DNA of 9,570 nt from an uncultured Bacilli bacterium (GCA_948543905.1 CAOVIS010000033.1:1-9570); one strand, 5' to 3'; counted from the stretch's first letter, positions 1-7,183 are shown. Numbers and translations are program-made. The notes: generated from the letters alone by a model not told the origin.

Positions 1-1695
1 ATTAATACCGCTTATGAAAAGTTTAATGGCCTAGATTTTTATTTAATAAAAGAATTTAATGTTGAAGCTATAATTGGGATATATGAATATGTTGGCATAA
101 ATATGAATGATTATAGTATCAATTATATTATAAATATTGGCTTAAAAATGCTTATAATTGCTGGTTTAAGTATGTTAGTTAGTATATTAGCTAGTTACTA
201 CATTAGTCGTTTAGCATCAGTTATTGCCTATACTCTAAGAAATAAAGTTGTTAGAAAAATATTAGAATTAAGTACTGCGGAATTTAAAGAATTTGGCGAT
301 TCAAGTCTCATAACTAGGGCGACCAATGATATAGAACAGATAAAAATATTTTTTATAATGTTTATGCGCATTGTTATTTTTGCTCCTATAATTGGCCTTG
401 GGGCCTTTCTAAAAGTATATAATAATCCCCTTAACTGGCTAATTGGTTATGCTCTAATAATCATTGTAATTATTATTATATTTTTATTTATATTTGCTTT
501 ACCTAAATTTAATATAATGCAAAAATTAATTGATAAAATTAATTTAATATCTAAAGAAATAATAACTGGTATGCCTGTAATTCGGACCTTTAATAATGAG
601 TCTTATGAAGAGGAAAGATTTAAAAAAGCTAATCTTAAACTTACTAAAAATAATCTTTTTGTAAATCGTACAATGGGACTTATGTTTCCACTTATGATGC
701 TTGTTATGAATGTTATAAGTGTTTTGATCATCTGGTTAGGTGCCAAAGAAATTAATTATGGTACTTTAGAGGTAGGAACATTATTAGCTTTTATTACGTA
801 TACTATGCAAATAATTATGGCTTTTTTAATGATTTCTTTAATATCAATAATTTTACCTCGAGCTTTGGTTTCACTAAAAAGAATTAATGAAGTATTAAAA
901 AAAGAAATATCTTTAAAAGAACTACCCGAACCAAGCGATTTTATTTTCAAAGAAAAAGGTGTTATAGAATTTAAAAATGTTAGTTTTAAATATCCTGATG
1001 CGGATGAAGCAATGTTAAAAAATATTAGTTTTAAAGCTACTCCTGGGACTACCACGGCTTTTATAGGTGGCACTGGAAGTGGAAAATCAACTCTTGTTAA
1101 CTTAATTCCAAGATTATTTGATGCCACTAGTGGCGAAGTACTTGTAAATGGCATAAATGTTAAAAAGGCTTCTTTAAAAAAACTTCGTGATTCCATTGGT
1201 TATATTCCCCAAAAAGGTTTTCTATTTTCTGGTACTATCAGTTCTAACTTGTGTTTTGGAAATTCTAATTTAAATAAAAAAGATATGCAAAAAATTGCCG
1301 ATGTCAGTAAATCTTTAGATTTTATTAATGATTTAGATAATAAGTTTAGCAGCTCTATTTCTGAATCAGGTACAAATGTAAGCGGAGGACAGAAGCAACG
1401 GTTATCCATTGCTCGAGCTTTAGCCAAGAATCCTGATATTTATATTTTTGATGACTCTTTTAGTGCTCTTGATTTTAAAACTGATGTCTCTTTACGTAAA
1501 TCTTTAAAAAAATTTGCCAAAAATGCTACAATTTTGATAGTTGCTACTAGAATTAATACGATAATGCATGCTGATAATATTATTGTTTTAAATGAAGGGG
1601 AAATTGTTGGTATGGGTACTCATAAAGAGTTATTAAAAAATTGTAAAATATATCAGGAAATAGTAAAATCACAAATTATGGAAGGAGAGTTATAA
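1..1695 (+). CDS. ABC exporter half, permease-ATPase (degenerate-site subunit), 5' partial
   Basis: One half of a heterodimeric ABC exporter; the reading frame is already open at base 1, so the gene begins upstream and the ATG at 103 is internal. Numbering from that ATG, the membrane domain fills about 1-265 (hydrophobic stretches near 12-30, 82-104, 110-133, 190-212, 228-252) with the family motif TRATNDI at 71-77. The ATPase domain has Walker A GGTGSGKST (322-330), Q-loop Q370, canonical signature VSGGQ (426-430), Walker B ending in Asp-Asp (450-451) where the second residue is normally the catalytic Glu, and ATR in place of AHR at the H-loop (T482). Family knowledge says such changes mark the inactive-site subunit of BmrC/TM287-like pumps. 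About 30-40 residues including the first membrane span are missing. The stop overlaps the next start by one base, and GGAGAG at 1684-1689 serves that next gene. Substrate unknown; drug, lipid or peptide export are all possible. Confidence 0.93.
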   Translation: MNTAYEKFNGLDFYLIKEFNVEAIIGIYEYVGINMNDYSINYIINIGLKMLIIAGLSMLVSILASYYISRLASVIAYTLRNKVVRKILELSTAEFKEFGDSSLITRATNDIEQIKIFFIMFMRIVIFAPIIGLGAFLKVYNNPLNWLIGYALIIIVIIIIFLFIFALPKFNIMQKLIDKINLISKEIITGMPVIRTFNNESYEEERFKKANLKLTKNNLFVNRTMGLMFPLMMLVMNVISVLIIWLGAKEINYGTLEVGTLLAFITYTMQIIMAFLMISLISIILPRALVSLKRINEVLKKEISLKELPEPSDFIFKEKGVIEFKNVSFKYPDADEAMLKNISFKATPGTTTAFIGGTGSGKSTLVNLIPRLFDATSGEVLVNGINVKKASLKKLRDSIGYIPQKGFLFSGTISSNLCFGNSNLNKKDMQKIADVSKSLDFINDLDNKFSSSISESGTNVSGGQKQRLSIARALAKNPDIYIFDDSFSALDFKTDVSLRKSLKKFAKNATILIVATRINTIMHADNIIVLNEGEIVGMGTHKELLKNCKIYQEIVKSQIMEGEL

Positions 1696-3482
1696 TGTTT
1701 AATCAAAAAAATTATACAACAAAAGCCAAAAATATTAAAACTACTCTAAAAAAATTATTAAAAAGAATATCTGAGTATAAAATTCTTCTTATTTTTGCCT
1801 TTTTATTCGCTATTGGAAGCACGATCTTTTCTATTATTGCTCCTAAAATTTTAGGTAACGCAACCACTGAAATATACATTGGCTTAATTGCTAAATTAAA
1901 GGGAATTGGTGGAATTGATTTTTTTGCTATCCGTCAAATATTGATTTTTCTTCTCATAATTTATATTATAAGTTCTTTTTTTAGCTATGCAGGTATATTA
2001 ATTATAACCCATATTTCCAATCGCATATGTTATAAATTGCGTAAAGAAGTAATCCATAAATTAAATAAATTGCCCATGAGTGAATATGATAAACAAACTA
2101 CAGGCGATATCTTATCAATAATAACAAACGATATTGACACAATTGGCTTAAATCTTAATAATTCAACTATTCAAATTGTAACTTCGCTTACAACTGTTAT
2201 TGGTATATTTATTATGATGTGTACTATTAATGTTACTCTTGCTTTTATAACTTTAATTATTCTTCCTATATCTATTTTTATTATTACTAAAATTTTTCAA
2301 AAAAGTCAAAAATATTTTAGAAAAAACCAAGAATACTTAGCCTCTTTAGATGCCGAAGTAACTGAAATAATAAGCGGCCATACCATCATCAAAGCTTTTA
2401 ATGCTGAAGATAAATTAGCTAAAAAATTTGAAAACAGTAATGATAATTTGTATATAACTAGTTTTAAGTCACAGTTTTTATCGGGCATTCTTCATCCTTT
2501 TATAGTTTTTATTAGTAATCTAAATTATTGCTTTATTGCCATTATTGGAGCCATTTTTGCAATCAAAGGTAAGATAACTGTTGGAAATATTCAAAGTTTT
2601 ATTCAATACTCTAAAAATTTTACTAATCCTATTTCTCAGATTGCACAAATATCGAGTGGTATTCAATCAATGATTGCTTCTTCTGAGCGTGTATTTAATT
2701 TTTTAGAAAAAGAAGAATACTTAGATTCTGGAAAATTATTAACCAAAAAAGTAAAAGGAAATATAGAATTTAAAAATGTAATTTTTGGTTATAGTCCTAA
2801 CAAAATAGTTATTAATGATTTTAGCATCAATCTAAAAGCGGGAGAAAAAATAGCTATAGTTGGACCTACTGGAGCTGGTAAAACTACTATTATAAAATTA
2901 TTAATGCGCTTTTATGAACTTAACTCAGGAGCAATATTATTAGATGACGAAAACATAACGAATTATAAAAGAAGCGAACTAGAAAAATCTTTTGCAATGG
3001 TTTTACAAGATACATGGCTTTTTAAAGGCACAATTCTTGATAATCTCCGTTATGGTAATCTAAACGCTTCTGATGCCGAAGTAATAGATGCTGCCAAAAA
3101 AGCTAATGCCGATTATTTTATTAAAACTCTTCCAGATGGTTATAACTTTATGATAAATGAAAGTGCAACTAATATCTCAATTGGTGAAAAACAACTTTTA
3201 ACTATTGCTAGGGCTATAGTTGCTAATCCTAAAATCCTAATTTTAGATGAAGCCACCAGTAATGTTGATACTCGTACTGAAATTTTAATTCAAAAATCTA
3301 TGAATAAAATAATGGCTTCTAGAACTTCTTTTATCATTGCTCATCGCTTGTCAACAATTCGTAATGCTGATATAATCTTAGTTATGAATCAAGGAGGAAT
3401 CGCTGAAGTTGGAACTCATGATGAATTACTAAATAAAAAAGGTTTATACGCTAAACTATATAAGTCTCAATTTGAAAAATAA
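1695..3482 (+). CDS. ABC exporter half, permease-ATPase (active-site subunit)
   Basis: Complete 595-residue partner of the upstream ABC protein, of normal length for a fused exporter half. The transmembrane domain covers about residues 28-325, with spans near 28-50, 82-110, 160-200 and 268-291 and the loop motif ITNDID at 143-148. The ATPase domain has Walker A GPTGAGKTT (390-398), Q-loop Q438, Walker B ILILDE (D518, E519) with the catalytic Glu present, D-loop SNVD and H-loop His550. The signature is ISIGE (494-498) instead of LSGGQ. In heterodimeric exporters this signature faces the partner's degenerate Walker B, so the two proteins together make one consensus and one degenerate site. The start overlaps the upstream stop by one base and follows GGAGAG at 6-base spacing, implying coupled translation. 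TCS genes follow, but across a hairpin and a separate promoter. Confidence 0.95.
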   Translation: MFNQKNYTTKAKNIKTTLKKLLKRISEYKILLIFAFLFAIGSTIFSIIAPKILGNATTEIYIGLIAKLKGIGGIDFFAIRQILIFLLIIYIISSFFSYAGILIITHISNRICYKLRKEVIHKLNKLPMSEYDKQTTGDILSIITNDIDTIGLNLNNSTIQIVTSLTTVIGIFIMMCTINVTLAFITLIILPISIFIITKIFQKSQKYFRKNQEYLASLDAEVTEIISGHTIIKAFNAEDKLAKKFENSNDNLYITSFKSQFLSGILHPFIVFISNLNYCFIAIIGAIFAIKGKITVGNIQSFIQYSKNFTNPISQIAQISSGIQSMIASSERVFNFLEKEEYLDSGKLLTKKVKGNIEFKNVIFGYSPNKIVINDFSINLKAGEKIAIVGPTGAGKTTIIKLLMRFYELNSGAILLDDENITNYKRSELEKSFAMVLQDTWLFKGTILDNLRYGNLNASDAEVIDAAKKANADYFIKTLPDGYNFMINESATNISIGEKQLLTIARAIVANPKILILDEATSNVDTRTEILIQKSMNKIMASRTSFIIAHRLSTIRNADIILVMNQGGIAEVGTHDELLNKKGLYAKLYKSQFEK

Positions 3483-3509
3483 AAGATAAAAATTTACTAT
3501 AAGCAAAAA

Positions 3510-3532
3510 AAAATGACGCAGTGCATCATTTT
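3510..3532 (+). terminator. Hairpin after ABC exporter genes, probable terminator
   Basis: AAAATGA (3510-3516) pairs with TCATTTT (3526-3532); the stem continues past one C-A mismatch with two G-C pairs around a three-base loop. It lies 28 bases after the ABC stop codon, with a run of A upstream and only four T in the 3' arm followed by a mixed T-rich stretch. The A-run would make it work as a terminator in the opposite direction too. Moderate rather than strong because the T tract is short. Confidence 0.55.
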
Positions 3533-3535
3533 CTA

Positions 3536-3564
3536 TTGTCCCTTTAACAGAAATATAATATAAT
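3536..3564 (+). promoter_or_regulatory. Promoter for the LytTR two-component operon
   Basis: A -35 like TTGTCC (3536-3541) is followed after 17 bases by a perfect -10 TATAAT (3559-3564). Transcription would begin near 3571, giving a very short leader before the response regulator ATG at 3586. A second overlapping TATAAT at 3554-3559 lacks a matching -35. The -35 box sits directly after the preceding hairpin, so the operon seems insulated from the ABC genes. Confidence 0.6.
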
Positions 3565-3585
3565 TGAGTAGGAACGGTGGAAAAT

Positions 3586-4278
3586 ATGACAAGATTTATA
3601 GTATTGGATAACGATATTGAAGAATTAAATACCATTATTAAGATAATTAAAGAAGTAGATAGAGAAGGAATAATTAAAACATTTAAGAAAGTTGATAGAA
3701 GTTTTTTAAAAGAAATTTCTAATACCGATATGCCTAAGATTTATATTTTAGATATTGAATTGGATTCTGACATAAGCGGTATTAATGCGGCTAGACTTAT
3801 TCGCAAGAACGACTATAATAGTGAAATAATCTTTATTACAAATCATGATAAGATGTTCGAAAGTGCTCATCGCTCTGTTTATGAAACTTTTGATTTTATT
3901 GAAAAATTTCACAATTTTAAAAGCCGTTTAAAGAAAGACTTAACAATAATTATTAATCACAAAAGAAGTCCTAAATATTTTAAATTCCAAACTAATAATG
4001 TGGAATTAAATATTTGCTATGATCGTATTTTATATATTTATCGCGATACTGCTGAGCGTAAAGCTGTAATAGTAACAAATAATAATGAGTATAAGATAAA
4101 TTTAAAATTAAATGAAATGGATAAATACTTAGATTCTCGTTTTAAAAAATGTCATCGTTCTTGCATTGTAAATTCTGAGCATATTGAATTTAAGGATTAC
4201 AAAAAGGGCTATTTTAAACTAGACAATGGAAAAGAAATTTATATGTTATCTAAAAAGTATAAAATAGAAACTGCTTAA
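3586..4278 (+). CDS. LytTR-family response regulator (AgrA/ComE type)
   Basis: DNA-binding response regulator of 230 residues. From the ATG at 3586, the receiver domain covers about 1-120: DND near 8-10 at the end of strand 1 (usual acidic pocket, one position is Asn), phosphoacceptor Asp56 in YILDIEL, Thr85 in FITNH and Lys107 in DFIEKF. A LytTR domain follows at about 125-227, recognisable by FKFQTNN, ILYIYR and the hallmark CHRSCIVN. LytTR regulators of this class usually control peptide pheromone, bacteriocin or virulence genes, but no target is shown here. A GTG at 3577 would add three residues; the ATG is preferred because GGTGG (3576-3580) lies five bases before it and the GTG would sit only about six bases after the predicted transcript start. 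It overlaps the kinase gene by one base. Confidence 0.92.
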   Translation: MTRFIVLDNDIEELNTIIKIIKEVDREGIIKTFKKVDRSFLKEISNTDMPKIYILDIELDSDISGINAARLIRKNDYNSEIIFITNHDKMFESAHRSVYETFDFIEKFHNFKSRLKKDLTIIINHKRSPKYFKFQTNNVELNICYDRILYIYRDTAERKAVIVTNNNEYKINLKLNEMDKYLDSRFKKCHRSCIVNSEHIEFKDYKKGYFKLDNGKEIYMLSKKYKIETA

Positions 4279-5564
4279 TGTTTAATATTTTAAATTGGCT
4301 ATGGATTAGCACTCTTTTAACTTTTGGCTATATCTACTTTTACATAATGCTAACCAAAACCAAAATAACCTTTAACTTAAAAACATTAAATTCTTTTCTT
4401 AGTGTCACAATAATTTTAGCTATAGTAGAATATTCTAACCCATTTTTGATAAATTCTTTTGGCTATTTACTACTATTTTCTTTAATTAGCTATCCCTTTT
4501 TAATCTATACTTTAAATTCTTCTAGTCTAAAATATGCATTATATTACAACTTAGCCCTTTGGTTTTATGAGGTAATAATTATTGCTATGATAGTTCTTAG
4601 TACAGCTCTATTAGATAAATTGAATTTAATATCCTTCATGGAAGATATTTATATATTTACATCTATTCATATTATTTTTGCTATGTTTATAATCGGTGCT
4701 CATCTAAAATTTGTTAAAAAATTTATTATCAATCGTCTCGAAACTTTAAAGAAGATAACTATATCTGACTTATATTTTCTCTATTTTATGGGCATTACTC
4801 TTTTACTAAGCCTAGTTTTGATTCTAAATCTTACAACTTATAAAGAAGAAATTTTAATTTCAGGCATCATAATTTTAGTAATTTTCTTAATTGTAGTTAT
4901 TCTAAAACAAACTGATATGTATTTAGAAAATAAAAGACTAAATAAAGTTATCGTTAATAACACTATAAAATATGAAGATGTTGCCGAAAAATTTAGTCTT
5001 TTAAAACATAACATTACTTCCAAATTAGATTCTATAAAAAGTATTACTAATAATGATACAAAAGAACTAATAAATAATCTAATTTATGAAGTAAACGATA
5101 AAGAAAAAATAGGAGAGAATCTAGAAATAGATTGTTCTGGGCTAAAAGGTTTAATTATCGAAAAATTAATACCTTATCAAGATGATTTAAACATTAAATT
5201 AAAATACAATATTAAAAGTGACGTATACGAATATCTAACACCTAAAGCATATAATGCTTTTATAAGTAGTATTATGCTAGCCTTGGATAATGCTATCGAA
5301 TCAAGCCTTAAAAGTACCGCTAAATTATTAGTTATCTGTTTAGATGAAGAAGAGCAAAACTTTAACGTTGAGATAAAAAATAGTCATAATAGTGAATTAA
5401 ATCTTGAAGTATTAGGCACCAAGCATTATTCAACTAAAGGCCACAAAAGAGGCTTAGGACTATATAGTATTTTAAATGAACCAGAAATAAAAACTAATAT
5501 CAAAATTGTAAATGATAATTTTATTGTTGCTATATTTATTTCCAAAAATAAAATATCTAAATAA
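4278..5564 (+). CDS. AgrC-type sensor histidine kinase (GHKL ATPase)
   Basis: Membrane sensor kinase of 428 residues, cognate partner of the LytTR regulator. The first 210 residues are strongly hydrophobic with six or seven spans (about 7-25, 38-52, 58-78, 84-110, 124-146, 163-186, 191-209). A linker leads to a divergent H-box, LLKHNITSK, with His244 as the likely phosphorylated residue; most AgrC-like kinases have HDxxN here. The ATPase domain shows an N-box LALDNAIESS (335-343, Asn338), an IKNS motif at 366-369 replacing the G1 box, and a G2 box with RGLGLYSI (391-398). Kinases with this layout sense peptides through the membrane part. No AgrB or AgrD gene is visible nearby, so the signal is unknown. 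The ATG overlaps the regulator's stop and has no Shine-Dalgarno sequence, so translation probably depends on coupling. Confidence 0.9.
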   Translation: MFNILNWLWISTLLTFGYIYFYIMLTKTKITFNLKTLNSFLSVTIILAIVEYSNPFLINSFGYLLLFSLISYPFLIYTLNSSSLKYALYYNLALWFYEVIIIAMIVLSTALLDKLNLISFMEDIYIFTSIHIIFAMFIIGAHLKFVKKFIINRLETLKKITISDLYFLYFMGITLLLSLVLILNLTTYKEEILISGIIILVIFLIVVILKQTDMYLENKRLNKVIVNNTIKYEDVAEKFSLLKHNITSKLDSIKSITNNDTKELINNLIYEVNDKEKIGENLEIDCSGLKGLIIEKLIPYQDDLNIKLKYNIKSDVYEYLTPKAYNAFISSIMLALDNAIESSLKSTAKLLVICLDEEEQNFNVEIKNSHNSELNLEVLGTKHYSTKGHKRGLGLYSILNEPEIKTNIKIVNDNFIVAIFISKNKISK

Positions 5565-5617
5565 AAAAACAAGTAATGAACTTGCATATATCTAAAAAAC
5601 ATAATAATATTAAATTA

Positions 5618-5831
5618 AGTAAGCGTTAGGGTGCAATCTAATGTCTACTTGATTTGATTAAAAAAGTGACATTTAGCTTGATAACCAATGTCACTTTTGT
5701 TATTCTTCTTAAAATTACTTTTAAGTGAACCATCATAAGCACTCACACCTTTCTATCCAAAACCCCCAAAAAGGAATTAAAGATAACAAAGGCAAAAATC
5801 GCCTATGGTTACTCTAGCCCTAACGTTTGAT
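5618..5831. repeat. 214-base element bounded by inverted repeats; possible structured RNA or MITE-like element
   Basis: CGTTAGGG (5624-5631) and its exact complement CCCTAACG (5818-5825) bound this gene-less stretch. If read as + strand RNA, the pairing extends outward with A-U and wobble pairs to about 12 bp (5620-5631 with 5818-5829); on the - strand one extra pair becomes an A-C mismatch, weakly favouring a + strand RNA. Inside lie a strong hairpin (5662-5698), a 7-bp hairpin (5708-5714 with 5719-5725, loop TTAC) and a two-part stem (TAAC 5784-5787 with GTTA 5808-5811; AGGC 5790-5793 with GCCT 5801-5804). AATTA occurs six bases outside each core repeat (5613-5617 and 5832-5836), which might be a target duplication but is low-complexity. 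A TTGCAT/TAATAT pair with 17-base spacing (5582-5610) would start a transcript near 5617. I do not recognise a known RNA family. Confidence 0.45.
5656..5698. terminator. Perfect 12-bp hairpin, probable bidirectional terminator
   Basis: AAAAGTGACATT (5662-5673) pairs perfectly with AATGTCACTTTT (5687-5698) around a 13-base loop. Read on the + strand it is followed by a broken T-rich tail and could end the two-component operon about 100 bases after the kinase stop. Read on the - strand it is followed by an unbroken T-run (complement of the A-run at 5660-5665), which is the stronger terminator orientation. The loop holds TAACC (5682-5686), able to pair with GGTTA at 5807-5811. Confidence 0.65.
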
Positions 5832-5876
5832 AATTATCCTACTATAAAATTAATATTTTAAACATAGATAATTAAA

Positions 5877-5905
5877 TTGCTATCTCACTCTTTTTAAGTT
5901 ATAAT
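5877..5905 (+). promoter_or_regulatory. Promoter of the methyltransferase gene, overlapped by inverted repeats
   Basis: TTGCTA (5877-5882) and a perfect TATAAT (5900-5905) are separated by 17 bases, predicting a start near 5912. The heptamer TTAAGTT occurs at 5894-5900, as its inverse AACTTAA at 5912-5918, and again direct at 5927-5933, so copies cover the -10, the start point and the start codon. This could be an operator or a short leader hairpin; low-complexity sequence makes chance possible. Confidence 0.65.
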
Positions 5906-5931
5906 AGACTTAACTTAAGAGGTGATTTAAG

Positions 5932-6783
5932 TTGGAATTAATAAAAGACTTTACAGAATATACTATAATAGATACTGCAAATGGTGAAAAATTAGAACGA
6001 TGGGGTAATTATACTTTAGTAAGACCAGACCCCCAAATCATTTGGCATAAAGATACTAATTGGAAATATGATGCTATTTATAAACGTAGCACAACTGGAG
6101 GAGGCTCTTGGGCTTTAAATAAGAACCTTCCATCAAGTTGGATAATTAATTATCAAGATTTAAAATTCAATTTAAAATTAATGGGCTTTAAGCATACTGG
6201 CTTATTTCCTGAACAAGCCTACAACTGGAATTTAATACGAGAAACGATAAAAAAAGAAAATCGTGAAATTAAAGTTTTAAACCTTTTTGCCTATACTGGC
6301 GCAGCTAGTGTTGCTGCCTTAAGTGTGGGGGCTAGCGTAGTTCATGTAGACTCTTCTCGGGGCATGATTGAATGGACCAAAGAAAATGTCCATGTTAATA
6401 ATTTAGAAGATAAAAAAATTAGATTTCTAGTTGACGATGTTCGAAAATTCGTTAAAAGAGAAATAAGACGAGGTAGTACTTATGATATTATTATCATGGA
6501 TCCACCATCTTTTGGAAGAGGAAATAAAAATGAAGTATGGAATATTGAAACGGATTTAGATAATTTAATAAAAGATACTGCTAGTCTTTTAAGTGATAAT
6601 CCTTTGCTTTTTATTGTCAATTCCTACACAACAGGTTTATCAAAAATTGTTGTTGAGAATTTATTACATCGTCATATAAGTCAAAAAGGCCATATTGTTA
6701 GTACCGAACTTGCTCTTCCAATAAAAAATGATAATCTCGTTTTACCATGTGGATTTACAGCTAGATGGGAGAGTTTAAAATGA
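5932..6783 (+). CDS. Class I SAM-dependent methyltransferase (RlmI/RlmK-like, no PUA domain)
   Basis: Cytoplasmic methyltransferase of 283 residues, resembling the SAM-dependent family that includes the 23S rRNA cytosine methyltransferase RlmI and the RlmK half of RlmKL. An N-terminal beta-rich portion (1-80) with WGNYTLVRPDPQ precedes the Rossmann domain. Motif I is VLNLFAYTGAASVAA (115-129), an acidic residue ends strand 2 (Asp140 in HVDSS), DD is at 168-169, and motif IV is MDPPSFGRG (189-197), where DPPSF is typical of this group. No PUA RNA-binding domain is present, so the substrate could be rRNA or another nucleic acid. The start is TTG at 5932, forced by an in-frame TGA just upstream and backed by AGAGGTGAT (5918-5926). 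The stop overlaps the next gene in ATGA. Confidence 0.9.
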   Translation: MELIKDFTEYTIIDTANGEKLERWGNYTLVRPDPQIIWHKDTNWKYDAIYKRSTTGGGSWALNKNLPSSWIINYQDLKFNLKLMGFKHTGLFPEQAYNWNLIRETIKKENREIKVLNLFAYTGAASVAALSVGASVVHVDSSRGMIEWTKENVHVNNLEDKKIRFLVDDVRKFVKREIRRGSTYDIIIMDPPSFGRGNKNEVWNIETDLDNLIKDTASLLSDNPLLFIVNSYTTGLSKIVVENLLHRHISQKGHIVSTELALPIKNDNLVLPCGFTARWESLK

Positions 6784-7127
6784 AAAAAATAATAATATTA
6801 ACTATTTGTTTATTATGTCTTGCATGTGATAAAACTTCTTCTAAATCTTCTCCAAGTTCTGAATTAGAAAATCTAATGTCTAATAACGAATATATTATTG
6901 TCGATGTAAGAACTAAAGAAGAATATCAAACATCACACCTAAAAGATGGTCTTAATATTCCTTATGATACTATCGATTCAAATACTAAACTTGATAAAGA
7001 TAAATTAATATTAGTCTATTGTAAAAGTGGCAATAGAAGTAGGATTGCTATGAAAACCTTAACTGATTTAGGTTATAATGTTTATGATTTAGGGGCTTTT
7101 GATTCTATTCCTTTAGAAAAAGAATAA
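6780..7127 (+). CDS. Rhodanese-like domain lipoprotein
   Basis: Small exported protein of 115 residues with a single rhodanese domain. The N-terminus (MKK then a hydrophobic stretch) ends in CLAC with Cys16 as the likely lipidated residue; the -3 Cys is unusual for a lipobox but otherwise it fits a signal peptidase II site. A Ser-rich linker (about 18-27) leads to the domain: IIVDVRTKEEY (39-49), SHLKDGLNIP (52-61) and the active loop YCKSGNRSR with catalytic Cys81 followed by the six-residue loop. Rhodaneses carry sulfur on this Cys; an outer-surface role in sulfur or redox chemistry is inferred. The ATG at 6780 is chosen over an in-frame ATG at 6765 because GGGAGAG (6767-6773) precedes it by six bases and the protein then starts with a signal sequence. 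It shares ATGA with the methyltransferase stop. Confidence 0.88.
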   Translation: MKKIIILTICLLCLACDKTSSKSSPSSELENLMSNNEYIIVDVRTKEEYQTSHLKDGLNIPYDTIDSNTKLDKDKLILVYCKSGNRSRIAMKTLTDLGYNVYDLGAFDSIPLEKE

Positions 7128-7144
7128 TATTTTTAAAATAAAAT

Positions 7145-7183
7145 CATATATTTAATTAGAAAGTTGAGGAAATTAAATATATG
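7145..7183 (+). promoter_or_regulatory. Perfect 13-bp inverted repeat enclosing the spoVS ribosome binding site
   Basis: CATATATTTAATT (7145-7157) is exactly complementary to AATTAAATATATG (7171-7183), which includes the ATG of spoVS. The 13-base loop holds the Shine-Dalgarno GAGGA (7166-7170). As RNA this would present the ribosome site in a loop while burying the start codon in a nearly pure A-U stem, a layout that could tune translation or respond to temperature. Function is inference. Confidence 0.55.

Noticed and set aside
756..1427. Two open frames on the - strand inside the first ABC gene (756-1196 and 1200-1427)
   Set aside because: They lie opposite a well-supported ABC coding region, show no recognisable domains, and have composition expected of antisense shadows.
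5576..5629. + strand 17-codon frame after the kinase (begins MNLHISKK), considered as a peptide pheromone
   Set aside because: No ribosome binding site, no hydrophobic leader or AgrD-like Cys motif, and the start lies in the loop/arm of a small hairpin (5570-5584).
5645..5746. - strand GTG-started frame of 33 codons (begins MSAYDGSLKS) and an overlapping 32-codon ATG frame (5638-5736)
   Set aside because: The GTG has AAAGG only one base before it, the ATG has it eleven bases away, both run through the terminator hairpin, and neither shows a domain or signal. The pair of overlapping frames is better explained by the structured element itself.
5818..5825. tRNA acceptor stem reading of the GTTAGGG/CCCTAAC repeats
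   Set aside because: The arms are about 190 bases apart and no D, anticodon or T-arm is found between them.
5817..5826. AACGTTAGG on the - strand matches the loose LytTR-regulator half-site pattern, with AGCGTTAGG near 5622-5630
   Set aside because: LytTR sites are normally paired direct repeats 12-13 bases apart upstream of a -35; these are single, inverted and about 190 bases apart.
5618..5831. Known RNA families considered for the end-paired element: SRP RNA, RNase P, tmRNA, T-box, retron msr-msd
   Set aside because: The SRP tetraloop region, RNase P core motifs, tmRNA tag frame and T-box sequence are not seen, and no reverse transcriptase is present for a retron.
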